NCBI GenBank assembly: GCA_037044905.1
Contig: JBAOKB010000147.1
Location: 682,001 to 746,000 of the forward strand
DNA: 64,000 bases
Origin: Hortaea werneckii
Lineage: Eukaryota; Ascomycota; Dothideomycetes; Mycosphaerellales; Teratosphaeriaceae
Direction: 5' to 3'
Below are positions 41,657 to 51,950 of the stretch, piece by piece (position 1 is the first letter of the stretch; the number at the start of each line of letters is the position of its first letter). The notes beneath the pieces were generated by a model. The model had not been told where the DNA came from, did not search any database, and saw only the letters and a program-made list of their open reading frames with translations. A program made the position numbers and the translations under genes.

Positions 41657-43450
41657 GTGATGGCAGACGAGCTCCAGGTGATCCCGGCCAGACATGGCAT
41701 GGCGACCTTTGTGCCAGCCGGCCAAACAATCAAGATCATCAATACATCCGGCACGCAAGTAATAGATACCTGGGCTTTTGCGCTACCGAAGCCAGACGAA
41801 AAGGGTGCCCCTGAGCAGATCAAGGAAGAAAAGAACGACGAGCAAAAGCAAGATCAGAGCAAGCAGTCAGGCGCTGAGAACGCTCCCACGCCGCAGAAGG
41901 CTGTATCAAAGAAGGGCAAGAGGGGCTCCGAGCTGCCTAGTCAAGAAGATGCTGAGAAGGCGACACAAGAGGGAATGCAAAAAGCGGAGTCAGCCAGTAA
42001 TCAAGCACAGAATCCGGCGCAGAACCAGGCGCAGACACCACAAAAGAGTAGCTGGAGCTCGTATGTGCCATCGTTAGGCTTGACATCTTCGGGCAAGAAA
42101 AGCGCGGCTGGTGAGACCTCGCAGAAGAATGAGACGGAGCAGCAGAAAAATTCAAGAACATGGGCCTCTTATATCCCATCTGGGAAAGGCTTCAGTTCAT
42201 ACATACCCAAATCCGCAAGCGATACCGTCACCGCGTTCGCACAAGATGTCAGTACAAAGAGACTAGCAAACGAGATATGTCAGAAATGCTGACAGCAAGC
42301 AGCATCAGCGAGACATGAGCAAATCCTACCTCGAACAGCTCCAAGACTTTTCCAAGACGCCTGTCGGGGCAGCAGGTTGGTCCGGTAATCTCCCCTCCGC
42401 CAGTACTCCTACACTGACTACGCTTACACAGGCATGGCAGCGCTTACTGGATCCGGGTACGGCGGGTCGCTGTACGCCGGCTACCAGGCCTACAATGCAA
42501 CCCATGCGCCCGACGCCCCGGCGATGGAGTACATGAGCATGCCGCACACCCGATCAGGAACCTTACACATCCGACCGAAGGTCAACGATACGCTGTATTC
42601 GAACCTGCGCGAGCCGATGATGGTCCTCATCGAGGACACTTCGCCAGGCATCCACGATACGTTGATGGCGGCATGCGATCCGCAGCGGTACCAGGGCTTA
42701 GGCGTCCAGAACTGGGAGCAACATGGGTCGTGCGCGGAGAACCTTGTGTTGGCCCTCAAAGAGCTAAACGAGCGAGCTGGCTTGAAGGGGGCCAAAGCCA
42801 TCGGCGCAGAAGTCACCATCAACGCCGTCCCAGCACCGCTGAATCTCTTTATGAACATCCCCTGGGATGAAGACGGCGACTTGGGTTTCAAGGCGCCGAA
42901 AGGCAAGGAAGGCGACTACGTCCGCTTGAAAGCGGAGCGGGATGTGGTGGTGGTCATGAGTGCCTGCCCGCAGGATATCCTGGATATCAACAGTAAGAAG
43001 CCGACGGACGCGCACTTTGTCGTTGAAGGCGGTGTGGATGATGCACAACAACAGAAGACGAAGAGTGCACAGCCCGCTCGCAAGCGTCCCCCGCCGAAGA
43101 AACTCAACTCTTCCACCCGCACGCGATCAAATGCGGGAACAAGCGCAGCAGGCGACGATGATACGAAAGCAGGCGCAACACAAGCTAAGAAACCAGTGCC
43201 AGCCAGGCGACAACCTGTTGCGAAAAAGCCTGCCGGGAGCGCAACACCGCAGAAGAAGCCCGTCCCCAGACCGCCGCAGCCGCAGCGGAAGAAGGCTACA
43301 GGAGAGAACAAAGATGACGAGACAGAATCAAAACCGCCTGTCGAGAGGAAGAAACCAAGAAAGTTAGCACAGAGACCTAAGGCCGAAGCATCTAAAGCTG
43401 ATGGCGAAGGTGCTGAGGCTGGAAGTGAGAACAAGGAGAACCAGCAGTAA
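41657..43450 (+). CDS. DUF1989 (urea-carboxylase-associated) protein with SYIPS-repeat insertion and basic tail
   Basis: Three exons: 41657-42247, 42309 to 42375 or 42384, and 42432-43450. The first donor is GTCAGT and its acceptor CATCAG. The second donor may be GTTGGT or GTAATC, both phase 1. The product is about 560 residues. The DUF1989 domain is split: the first strands (QVIPARHGMATFVPAGQTIKI, VIDTWAF) are at the N-terminus and the core (EYMSMPHTRSGTLHIRP, DTSPGIHDTLMAACDPQRY, HGSCAENLVLALKELNERAG) is after an insertion of about 190 residues. The family members are linked to urea carboxylase and to creatinine or guanidine metabolism in bacteria; the His and Cys residues of HDTL, ACDP and HGSC are probable metal ligands. 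The insertion is Gln/Lys-rich and carries three SY(V/I)P motifs. The C-terminal about 170 residues are Lys, Pro, Arg-rich like a histone H1 tail. Fungal function is unknown. Confidence 0.88.
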
Positions 43451-44191
43451 TCCGTTTGCACGAGGCCCTGCTCTAATGAAGACTGGGTGCACTGGCTGTC
43501 ATGATGGGGGGTTTTGACTTTTCTCTTCTTGGAATCTTCAATTTTTAACGATTGGACGTCTTTTCTTCTCCCAGCATATTCTTCCGAGATGCTTCGTAAT
43601 GTAACGTAGTAATGAATTACCCCAAACCTGATGATCTAGATCCAGTTCAGCAATCTTTGAGCAGGACATGCAGGACCGCCCTCCCGGGGAGAAGTGTGTT
43701 TGTGAAGGGTCTCGAAAAGTCTATCCAATTTCACATCACGCGGTGTAAATAGCCTAAATCAGTGTTCCTGAAGAAGGAAGGAAAAGTGATATTCCGTGTC
43801 GGCGAAATGCAACATTGCATCTCTCATATATGTACATTCATTACAGCAGGCGAACGAGAGTGCATGTCGATGTCCTACTCTCTCCACTTCCCGGCATCAA
43901 GGCAGAACATAAGTACATGTCCACCTTTCTTGGCATGAGGGAGCCTTCCTCTTCCGGTAATTGAGCTTCTTTGATCTACTAGCGACACTCAAGTCCAATT
44001 TATTTACTTGAAACTTGTTGCAGCCAGTCGGGGTTTCTGGGGTATAGCGAACCCCGCTTTCACGATGTCACGGAGAGATGAACCCCTTGTCAACTGGACA
44101 TATACAAGAAGGTGGGTGTAGTGCAACTAAGAAGAAGCTCAAGACCGGCCAATTTTCTTCCTCCCACTCTCATTCTCCACGCAAAGTAACA
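43451..44191. other. 741-nt intergenic region
   Basis: Between the DUF1989 gene and the GH53 gene. The upstream ATG at 44078 in frame with the GH53 gene is in a poor context and would add 38 residues before the signal peptide, so it is taken as leader. No gene. Confidence 0.5.
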
Positions 44192-45250
44192 ATGTGGTGG
44201 CCCACCCTCTCCATCGCCCTCTCGCTCTCCACAGCCACTGCGTCCCTAAGCTACAAGGGCGTAGATTGGTCTTCCACCCTGGTGGAAGAGGAATCAGGAA
44301 GAACCTACAGCGGCCGAGATGGCACGTCGCAACCGCTTGAGCGCATCTTCAAGGACAACGGCGTCAACACGGTCCGGCAGCGGATCTGGGACAATCCCTC
44401 CGACGGGAACTACAATCTCGACTATAACCTCGAACTAGGCAAGCGGGCGAATGATGTCGGTCTTGACATCTTCCTGGACTTCCACTATAGTGATACGTGG
44501 GCGGATCCGGCACACCAGACGACCCCTTCAGCGTGGGACGGGTATGACCTACAGGATCTTGCGAGCGCAGTGAAGAGCTATACGAAGTCCGTACTAGACT
44601 CGTTCGCATCGGCGGATATCCCGCTGTCGATCGTATCGATTGGGAACGAGATTACGGCGGGACTGCTCTGGCCTGTGGGCGATATGAATACGGCTGGTGG
44701 GCCTTTCAATGTCGCGACCTTGCTTCAAGCTGCTTCCGCGGGAGTCAGAGAATCCGATCTTGCCTCCCAGCCGAAGATCATGATCCATTTGGACAACGGA
44801 TGGAACTGGGAGACGCAGAAATGGTGGTACGATGCCGTTCTGGGGGAGAACGTGCTGACGCTGGACGATTTCGATGTGCAGGGTGTCTCGTACTACCCCT
44901 TCTATAACTCGGAGGCGACCTTGGACGCGCTGGAGATGTCTCTCGGGAATATGCGATCGAGGTACGGTAAGGAGGTGATGGTAGTCGAGACGGACTGGCC
45001 TGTGAGCTGCCCGAACCCACAGTACGCGTTCCCCTCGGACGCTGCGGGCATACCTTTCTCGACTGCCGGGCAGACGACGTGGATGAAGGAAGTGGCGAGT
45101 GCAGTAGAGAGTTCGGGTGGGAATGGGGTTTTCTATTGGGAGCCGGCCTGGGTTGATAATGCCGCGCTCGGAAGTAGCTGTGCTGATAACGCAATGTTTG
45201 AATGGGAGGGACAGGCGCGAGACAGCATTAGTGTGTTTGGCTCCATTTGA
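44192..45250 (+). CDS. Secreted arabinogalactan endo-beta-1,4-galactanase, GH53
   Basis: 352 residues from the ATG at 44192, which sits in a strong AAAGTAACAATG context and starts a signal peptide (MWWPTLSIALSLSTATAS). The frame is open to an ATG at 44078, but that start would hide the signal peptide. The mature protein is a GH53 barrel beginning YKGVDWSSTLVEEESG. Glu153 in SIGNEITAGLLWP is the expected acid/base, and Glu266 in VMVVETDWP the nucleophile. The RQRIWDNPSDG and LDFHYSDTWADPA segments are family signatures, as is FYWEPAWV near the end. It hydrolyses beta-1,4-galactan side chains of pectin, so it is secreted for plant cell wall breakdown. Length is close to the fungal norm of about 330-350. 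Confidence 0.97.
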   Translation: MWWPTLSIALSLSTATASLSYKGVDWSSTLVEEESGRTYSGRDGTSQPLERIFKDNGVNTVRQRIWDNPSDGNYNLDYNLELGKRANDVGLDIFLDFHYSDTWADPAHQTTPSAWDGYDLQDLASAVKSYTKSVLDSFASADIPLSIVSIGNEITAGLLWPVGDMNTAGGPFNVATLLQAASAGVRESDLASQPKIMIHLDNGWNWETQKWWYDAVLGENVLTLDDFDVQGVSYYPFYNSEATLDALEMSLGNMRSRYGKEVMVVETDWPVSCPNPQYAFPSDAAGIPFSTAGQTTWMKEVASAVESSGGNGVFYWEPAWVDNAALGSSCADNAMFEWEGQARDSISVFGSI

Positions 45251-45954
45251 ATGTCGACTTCGTGAGAGGCTTTGTCTTGCAATCAGCATGGATACCTTTC
45301 CTTCTCGCTTCCTAGTCACATAGCCTCGAAAATTTGGAGCCAAGCTATGCTATTCAGTACTGATATGACAAGATTGACGGATGGCTCATGCTCCTGTCAT
45401 GCAGGGGGGTTTGGAAAAGAGAAGAGATTGGAAGTGGTGAAGCGAGTCGTTGTTAGCGTAACGGTCATGGCTGCAGCTGCCCAGGTGGGGAAGGACATGG
45501 CACAGGGATGCCTCAGGAAAACGATTTAATCGCGCCTACCGCAGTTGGCGCGCAAAGCCCGTCGGGATCCCACCGATTCCCACTTGCACTACTTGTTAGT
45601 ACATACTAATAGTACTTGAGCGTCGGCAGCAAGTCATCATCTGCTGCAGCCGAACACCTGATCCGCATTCTTGATTGGCCGATGCAGTGGTTCGTGCGGG
45701 CGGGCATCTGGTCTCGAACCTAAACCGCCGTCCTCGTCTTCCTCGCTGGATAGAAGATCCAATCTGATATCCACTTTCACCCACCTCGCGCACTTGACGC
45801 GGTAGGCAGGCAGGTCACGCTACAGCCTACAGCCTACAGCCGAGCTGCCACTGCCACTGCCAAACCTCGCATCAGCACAGACGACGTTTGCTGTCTGCGC
45901 GAAGACTGCCTCCCACGCGTTACGGTTGACTACTGCACTGTGCTGTGGGTCACC
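45251..45954. other. 704-nt intergenic region
   Basis: Between the GH53 gene and the WBP2-like gene (both plus). No gene. The last 100 nt lead to the CACCATGTC start context of the next gene. Confidence 0.5.
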
Positions 45955-46849
45955 ATGTCTATCAAGTAGGTTCCCCATTCCTCTTCTTCCCTTTACTACT
46001 ACCACCACCACCTCCACCATGTCCCGCACCAAGCGCATCCGCTCACACCTCAGCAGCTGGGTGATGCTGTCACCCACCACCAACCCACCCTACACTCCGC
46101 TCCCGAACGAACAGACCCTCTTCACCTCTCCACCACGAATAGGCTTCTCCCTCTCCACCCCATCCCATTTCCCAGGGAAACAGCAACAACCCTACAACTT
46201 CACCAACTCGACGGGGATCCTCTACATCACCAACCGCCGAATCATCTACCTGCCCGAGAAGCCCTCAAAAGAATTCCAAAGCTTCGCCGCACCCATCCTC
46301 AACCTCCACGACTCGCACTGCACGGCGCCTTGGTTCGGCCCCAACGTCTGGATCGCCCTGCTGCAACCCGTCCAAGGCGGCGGGATCCCGACCCCGAGCA
46401 CCGGCGTGCTCGAGATCAAACTCACCTTCAAAGAAGGTGGCGCCTTCGACTTCCACACGACCTTTGAACGCGTCAAGGAGCGCTTACAGCAAGCCGTCGA
46501 GGTGAGCAGGATATCCGGCGATGGCACGGGCAGCTCGCGCGCGGCTATGAACGGCGTTGACGTCTCGAACGTCAATCTGGAGGACTTGCCCGCGTACCAG
46601 GAGGAGAGCGACGGGCCGTTGATATCGCCTGTGGGCCCTTTGCCGGCGGCCGTCGCGGCGACGAGTCAACAGAGCAATGCGCAGAGGGATAGCGGGGTAG
46701 CGGTGGATGAGGAACGGCCGCGGTCGAAACCGACAGAGGCGGATTTGGGGGCGCCGACGGAGCCTCCGCCGGGGTATGAGGAGACGCAGATACAGGGTCT
46801 ACAGGATGAGATGGATAGGAGAGCCTCGGAGGGTGCGAGGAGGTCATGA
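45955..46849 (+). CDS. WBP2-like GRAM-domain protein with PY motif
   Basis: Exon 1 is 45955-45965, only 11 nt, and exon 2 is 46054-46849, after an 88-nt intron (GTAGGT donor, CTCAG acceptor). The spliced start, MSINSWVMLSP, matches the conserved beginning of WW-domain-binding-protein-2 relatives. The first about 150 residues form the GRAM/PH-like domain: LFTSPPRIGFSLSTP, GILYITNRRIIYLPEKPS, FAAPILNLHDSH, WFGPNVWIALLQPVQGGG, then the FKEGGAFDFHTTFERVKERLQQA helix. The tail has PPGY (a PPxY ligand for WW domains) and LPAY, which may recruit Rsp5/Nedd4-type ubiquitin ligases. Length is about 268 residues. The first exon can be missed by simple ORF searching, which gives a wrong N-terminus (MSRTKRIRS) from the intron. 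Confidence 0.92.
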
Positions 46850-47254
46850 TTTTTATGATTTTGATTTTTGTAGGATTAAGGGGAGAGGCGAGTCGGGATT
46901 GGCTCGCTTTCAAGCGACTTTTTTTTTTTTTTTTTTTTTCTCGAAGGATACCAGACACGATACCAGGAATACAGTACTATTGCTTCTTCTACACATCTCG
47001 AATCAATGGTTCAAACTTCTCTCCCGAGACTGTCTTGGCTTCTCGGCGGCTACTTCAGGCGGATGATCCTGCTGTGCTCGGCATTGATGAGTCCGACCTG
47101 GCGAGCTGGAAAGTCGAGGTCCCATCGTGGCGACCTACCCCTTTACTGCGCCTGGCCTGTTCCCTTTGAAAGACCATGATGCAGTCTGGATGTGCGCCGT
47201 CGCGTGCCGGAATACACCGCCGCCCAGGAAAATCCATGATTCTCACAGGCTGTC
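46850..47254. other. 405-nt convergent intergenic region with a 21-nt T run
   Basis: Between the WBP2-like gene (plus) and the NLR gene (minus). T runs 46919-46939, about 70 nt after the WBP2-like stop codon. No gene. Confidence 0.55.
46919..46939. repeat. 21-nt T homopolymer
   Basis: One of three A/T runs in the window of exactly 21 nt (also 6729-6749 and 34127-34147). Confidence 0.85.
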
Positions 47255-50200
47255 CTACTGAAAGTCACAAAAGCTCGTCGGGATCGGTGGATCGGGCTGG
47301 GCGACGATGGACAGCATGGACTGGTTGTCACGATCATGCTTCCATTTCAAGATTGCTTCCCACTCCCCTTTCTGCAGCCTAGCGCCCTTTGCCTGAAGCA
47401 TCTGTATGATAGCTTGATGCCCTCCAATCGATGCAGCCATCATTGCAGAGCCGTACCAGCAGCCCGGTAAAGCATTAACGTTTGCGCCCTGGGCTAGCAG
47501 CATCTGTACAATCTTCGTGTTGCCCCTGTATGACGCCAGCTGCAATGGAGTCAGGCTTCCTACACCTCGAGCATCAACGTCAGCTCCATTAGCTAGCAGC
47601 ATCTCGACGATCCTCTCCGATAAGCCGACAAATGATGCTGCTGCAAGTGCAGTACCGAACGTGCCCGGACTGCCGTTGGGAACTGCGCCGCGAGCTAGGA
47701 ATGACTCTGCACAGTCCAAGAGGAGTTTAAGCGTTGACGCGTCCAGCGCAGGTGGCCTTCTAACCTTGACGTCTGCGCCATGGGCTAGCAACACCTCTAC
47801 AAGGTCCTCCCGGCCCGTTATTGATGCCTGGATTAACGCCTGTCCGTAGCATTCTCCTCTGGCCTCCAGATTTGCATCCTTAGCCAGGAGCATCTCCATC
47901 AGCTCCTTGTCGCCAATTTCGGATGCTGCATCGAATGCAGTGCCGTAGTAAAATTCTTCAGCGTGGACATCCGCACCTGCGTCCAACAACATCTCCACAA
48001 TTTTCTTGTCGCCATAGCGTGTTGCTCTCACCAGAGAATGGTCGTATCGATCTCTTTGAACGTTAGGATCCGCGCCCTTAGCTAGTAACAATTCGACAAT
48101 CCTTCTGTAGCCCATCTTCGATGCTTGGCACAACGCACTGCGCCTCTCATTCCACGTCGCGTCGATGTTCACATTTTCATCCTCCAGGATCGCGTGTACA
48201 ACGTGTACCAAACCTTCGCTGCTAGCCGAAAACAACGGACTAGGGAATTCGGTTATTTCCCTGGAAATGTCATCGGTCTCAACGTCGTTCAGATACATGT
48301 CGTAAAAGCGATGCCACGATCTATACGCTGGCAATCGTTCCGTGAGCAACTCCATGCAAAGATCTCGTTGCCGCTTGGTTTGGAAATCGGAGACTCGTGC
48401 ATGATGAGTCCAATAGACTGCCGCGTATCTCGCAAATGGGAATTTGGCTTCGCAATTGTAATCCTTCCATTCTTCTCCTTGGAATTGATGTAGGTAGACG
48501 AGGCAGGAGGTCGCTAGAATGTCGTGGGAGTCTTTTTCAAGCAAACTATATTTCTCTAGGCATGGCCGTGTCGATACCAGATACTCCTTCACAGAGAAAT
48601 GAGCCAGTCGGATGTACTTCCCAGTAGGTTCAACGCTAGTGTCTGTGTTACTTTTATCGCGGTCTTGCACAGCTGGAATGATGCTCACGAGGCTGAGACA
48701 AATCCGCAAGATGTCGCGAAGATCCTGGAGTACTTCATCCTTGTCAAATATTGCATCATCATCGGTAAGAACGATTCCCGTCACTTCGAGAAGCTCTTCT
48801 GCTGAGAGAGGCCGTTGTGCATATGTCAAGACTCTCAGAATCTTGAGCGCTTCTTCTCCATTCGGACTTTCGTCTATCTTGAGTATCATTCGGTCATATG
48901 TATCGTAAAGAGTTCTTGGCAGATCTTGAAGAGCACGGCGAACCTTTCCACGAGTTAGACAATGTGCCAATGTGTCTAGTTGGCAGGCCGCCCATCTGAA
49001 CCTAGAGAGTACTTTTAGCGTGACTTCCCAATATACAACGTAAATTTCGGCCGTACATTCCACAAGCTTGCTTGCCAAGAGTCTGCTCGATTTCTTCTTG
49101 CATCTCTGGATCCCTTTGCCACCTTCTGAAAGACTTGTCCTCTGTCAGCCTGTCGTGAACATAAGTGCGAATATCTTCATCCACCAGGTGACTTTCAAGA
49201 CAGGTCCTGTTTGCAAACAGAACGAGATCTTCTAGAGTATCCTCAATTCCGACTTCTTTGCGACTCGTCACTAGCATATGTAGTGATTCGTTTCCCCAAC
49301 TATGTATTTCTTTGAGGATTTCGAAGAGTCTTTCACGGTCGTTGCATTCATCTAGTGCATCCAGGACTACGAAAGGCATTGGCAGAGTTTCCATAATGTC
49401 TCTCAACGCGTTTAAGAGTTGCTGCTCGGAGGCCGTGGTGGAAAGGCGTTGCGCCGCGTCCGGAATTCCGGTACATTTCTGTAAGAATTGGCTCAGCAGC
49501 GACTTCGCCATGTTGTTTGCACCCTGCTTGGCAACATCATTGAAGTCAAAAAAGAAGAAGGCGAGGGATCTGGCCGGATCCTTGCTGCAGAAGTGCTGGA
49601 GACTGTCAATGATACCAGCGCTCAAGATTGTCTTGCCAGATCCAGCCGAACCATATAGCCAGCCGAAATAAAAGCTTTGAGCCTTGTAAGCCTCAAACTG
49701 AGCTCCTTGCAAGTACCATTTGCCAGTATTCGCGGAACGCAGCTTGAGGGCCTTGTGCAGGTTCGCAAACGGGTCTGGAGATGCCAGCCTTTGTTGGATC
49801 GTAACAAGGAGGTCTTCTGCACTGCGGTCAGTGGAGTGACATGTCATGGAGCTCAAGGATATCCGTACGATTTCGTGGATCAAGCTTCGATGAAGACCAG
49901 GAACAGTAAAAGTTCAATCTGGCCAAGAAAAAGTCAATTTCTGCATCAATCTTGCGCACGTCTGAGTCTTTCCATAGGCTTCGGAGGCCCTTTGCCATTT
50001 TTCTGGCTGTTCGCTCTTGCGCTTCCGGTAGCATGGTGAGCAAGAGTGTGTCAAGCTTCTGTATTTGCTGTTGACATCCTTGCAGGCATGGCTTTATCGC
50101 TTCTACATCGTCCTGACTGATTTTTTGAAGCTGAATGCATTCAAGTGTCTTTTCAAGGATCTGTCGAAGAAGCGGAAGCTGACTAGCAATATGGGCGAAA

Positions 50201-50314
50201 GCAGACGGAAGCTCGCCGGCTTTGACACGATACTCGTTCAACCTCCTTCGTGGTGAAGTGGATTAGTTGAACGACGCTTGCTACCGCTCCCACAACGGTG
50301 AGCGGATCAGCCAT
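47255..50314 (-). CDS. NLR-like receptor: NACHT_N (SesA-type), NACHT ATPase, ankyrin repeats; frame break near the start
   Basis: About 975 residues on the minus strand in at least three exons: 49898-50241, 49057-49821 and 47255-49001. The second intron (49002-49056) is well supported: donor GTACGG, acceptor CTCTAG, spliced codons read GMFRWAACQLDTL. The first intron (49822-49897) has a weak GTCTTC donor. The N-terminal helical domain (ADPLTVVGAVASVVQL, then NEYRVKAGELPSAFAHIASQ) is of the NACHT_N type found on fungal STAND proteins. The NACHT domain has Walker A GSAGSGKT at about 49630-49650 and the Walker B segment PFVVLDALDEC. A winged-helix region follows, then 9 or 10 ankyrin repeats such as VEMLLANGADVDARG. 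Fungal NLRs of this class sense non-self and can trigger cell death. The first 24 residues are in another frame (shift of one base at about 50242); either an error, an unusual splice, or a damaged allele. Confidence 0.9.
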
Positions 50315-50815
50315 AGCAGGCAGTAATAGGTGAAGATGGGAGGAATTGCAGCCGAATTGAAGTCCGCGCGACGTGCTTTCCACCGCGCTCGCTCGCCATG
50401 GGGCTGAGAAGAGGCGCAGTCGTCCTGTCAAAAAGATTGGCTGTCGCCATGCCAGCTTGCAGTGGACGGGGCGACATCTTGCATGTAGCGCCCAGGTCAA
50501 GTTGCATGTCGGAACTGGTGTAAACGTAGCAAAAATGAGTAGATCCGGGTGATCGGGACTAGCAAATACTAGAAGATGGCAAGGTGAGTTGCTACTGGGC
50601 TCAATGCCACTACATACGCAGGTCGCATGATATTCGAGCAGTAGAATACTGTTTGGCCCACCCGCACGCAGCACAAAGTAAGTGGGGACATGTCAGTCAT
50701 TAATGAAAAGCAAGCTGAGGAGGCCGTCGCTCTTGCTGCCGGGCGTGCCGGGCCTCCCCCACTTTCCTTCCCTGGTAGGTACTACAGTAAGACAAAAACG
50801 GTCTGTATTATTGAA
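50315..50815. other. 501-nt intergenic region
   Basis: Upstream of the NLR and downstream of the membrane-protein gene, all minus strand. It should hold the NLR promoter. No gene recognised. Confidence 0.5.
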
Positions 50816-51950
50816 TTACCATGCGTGTATGCAATGAGCTATGAACAGCACCAGTACCCATCTCAAATATTGAACATAGACCTGCCAGATCGTCTTCAAG
50901 TCCATTGAGCCCATTGCTCGGGCGTATGGAGCAAACCAGGCCGAGCAGTATCCTTCGTGGTAGTCGGAGCGTGGAATGATCTTCTCTCGGTCAAAGGGCA
51001 CAAGAGTCCGCCTGCTGTCGTCGAGCAAGGCAGTCTCAACCCTCGTGAGCGCAATCGAAGACGGGACGAACAGACACAGCCCGATCAATAGTGCTGTGGT
51101 CGGTATGGCTAGCACGTAGCTCACTGACGCCAGGTCCAGCTTCAGGCTTCTCCATTCGCAGCTCCAAGCAATGGAACTAGGCAGTAATAGAAGAGCACAG
51201 CAAGAAAAGGCATGAAGAAGCGATGGCACCATTAAGATGGCGTGTTGTGATCTGCTGAAGGCGTTTCGATAGTCCGGGCTTCTGGAACGTTCACCAGTGA
51301 CTACGCTATGCGTCCAGATCATGCGCAAAGGTGCCACCAGAGCCGCAACGCTCACAAATAGGGCGACTCTCACCCAAATTGATCGAAGACAAAGTAGCAA
51401 GTCAACCATGACGATGGAGGACAAGAACAGACAGGTACAGATTAGCCCTGAGACAAGACCGCGCCTCAACAGCTTGGGCCCACGCTCGCTTGTGAAAACG
51501 CTCAACCAGAATAACAGATTGAAAGGTAAGGGCTGCGCGAGGAAACCAAGCAAATTGGTCCTTGCCTCATCTTCGGCAGGCGTGGACGAGTTGCGATCCA
51601 ACGTCTTCTTCTTCGCTTTCGTTTGTGTGCTCAGCTGCGCCGGCTCGGACATTCTCGCCATTGTCAGACTGAGGAAGATGCCACCGACATGGACAATCTA
51701 GTAATTGTCAGCAGATACGAGACTTCATGGCATGTGATGGGTGACTGACCGAAAAAGTAAGCATGAGCGAAACAACGAAGGCCACATGGCGATAGATCTT
51801 CAAAAACGTAACCGTCTCCGGTGATTCTGGCTCTCGAAGATTTCTAGCGTTTATATGGGCCTTCAAATAGTCCAAAATCATGTTTACCATCGTGAGGCCA
51901 TGCCCAAGAAGGCTGCGTGATGTCGTCTCTAAGGCTGAAGTAGTTGCCAT
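50816..51950 (-). CDS. Multi-pass membrane protein of unknown function
   Basis: Exon 1 is 51750-51950 and exon 2 is 50816-51697, separated by a 52-nt phase 0 intron (GTCAGT donor, TACTAG acceptor), giving 360 residues. Exon 1 ends with a hydrophobic stretch (HVAFVVSLMLTFS) that continues directly into IVHVGGIFLSLTMARM in exon 2, which supports the join. Further hydrophobic spans include LVSGLICTCLFLSSIVMVDLLL, ALFVSVAALVAPL and VLAIPTTALLIGLCLFVPSS. The cytosolic part PSSIALTRVETALLDDSRRTLVPFDREKI resembles the TRVEASLL and VPFDR signature of a fungus-specific family of membrane proteins with no assigned role. It lies upstream of the NLR on the same strand, 501 nt away; a link between the two is only a guess. 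Confidence 0.75.

Noticed and set aside
44078..44191. N-terminal extension of the GH53 protein from ATG 44078
   Set aside because: It would bury the signal peptide 38 residues inside; the ATG at 44192 has a far better context.
45690..45735. Possible tRNA T-arm on the minus strand (AGGTTCGAGACC)
   Set aside because: Only two or three pairs form beside the loop, and no cloverleaf fits upstream.
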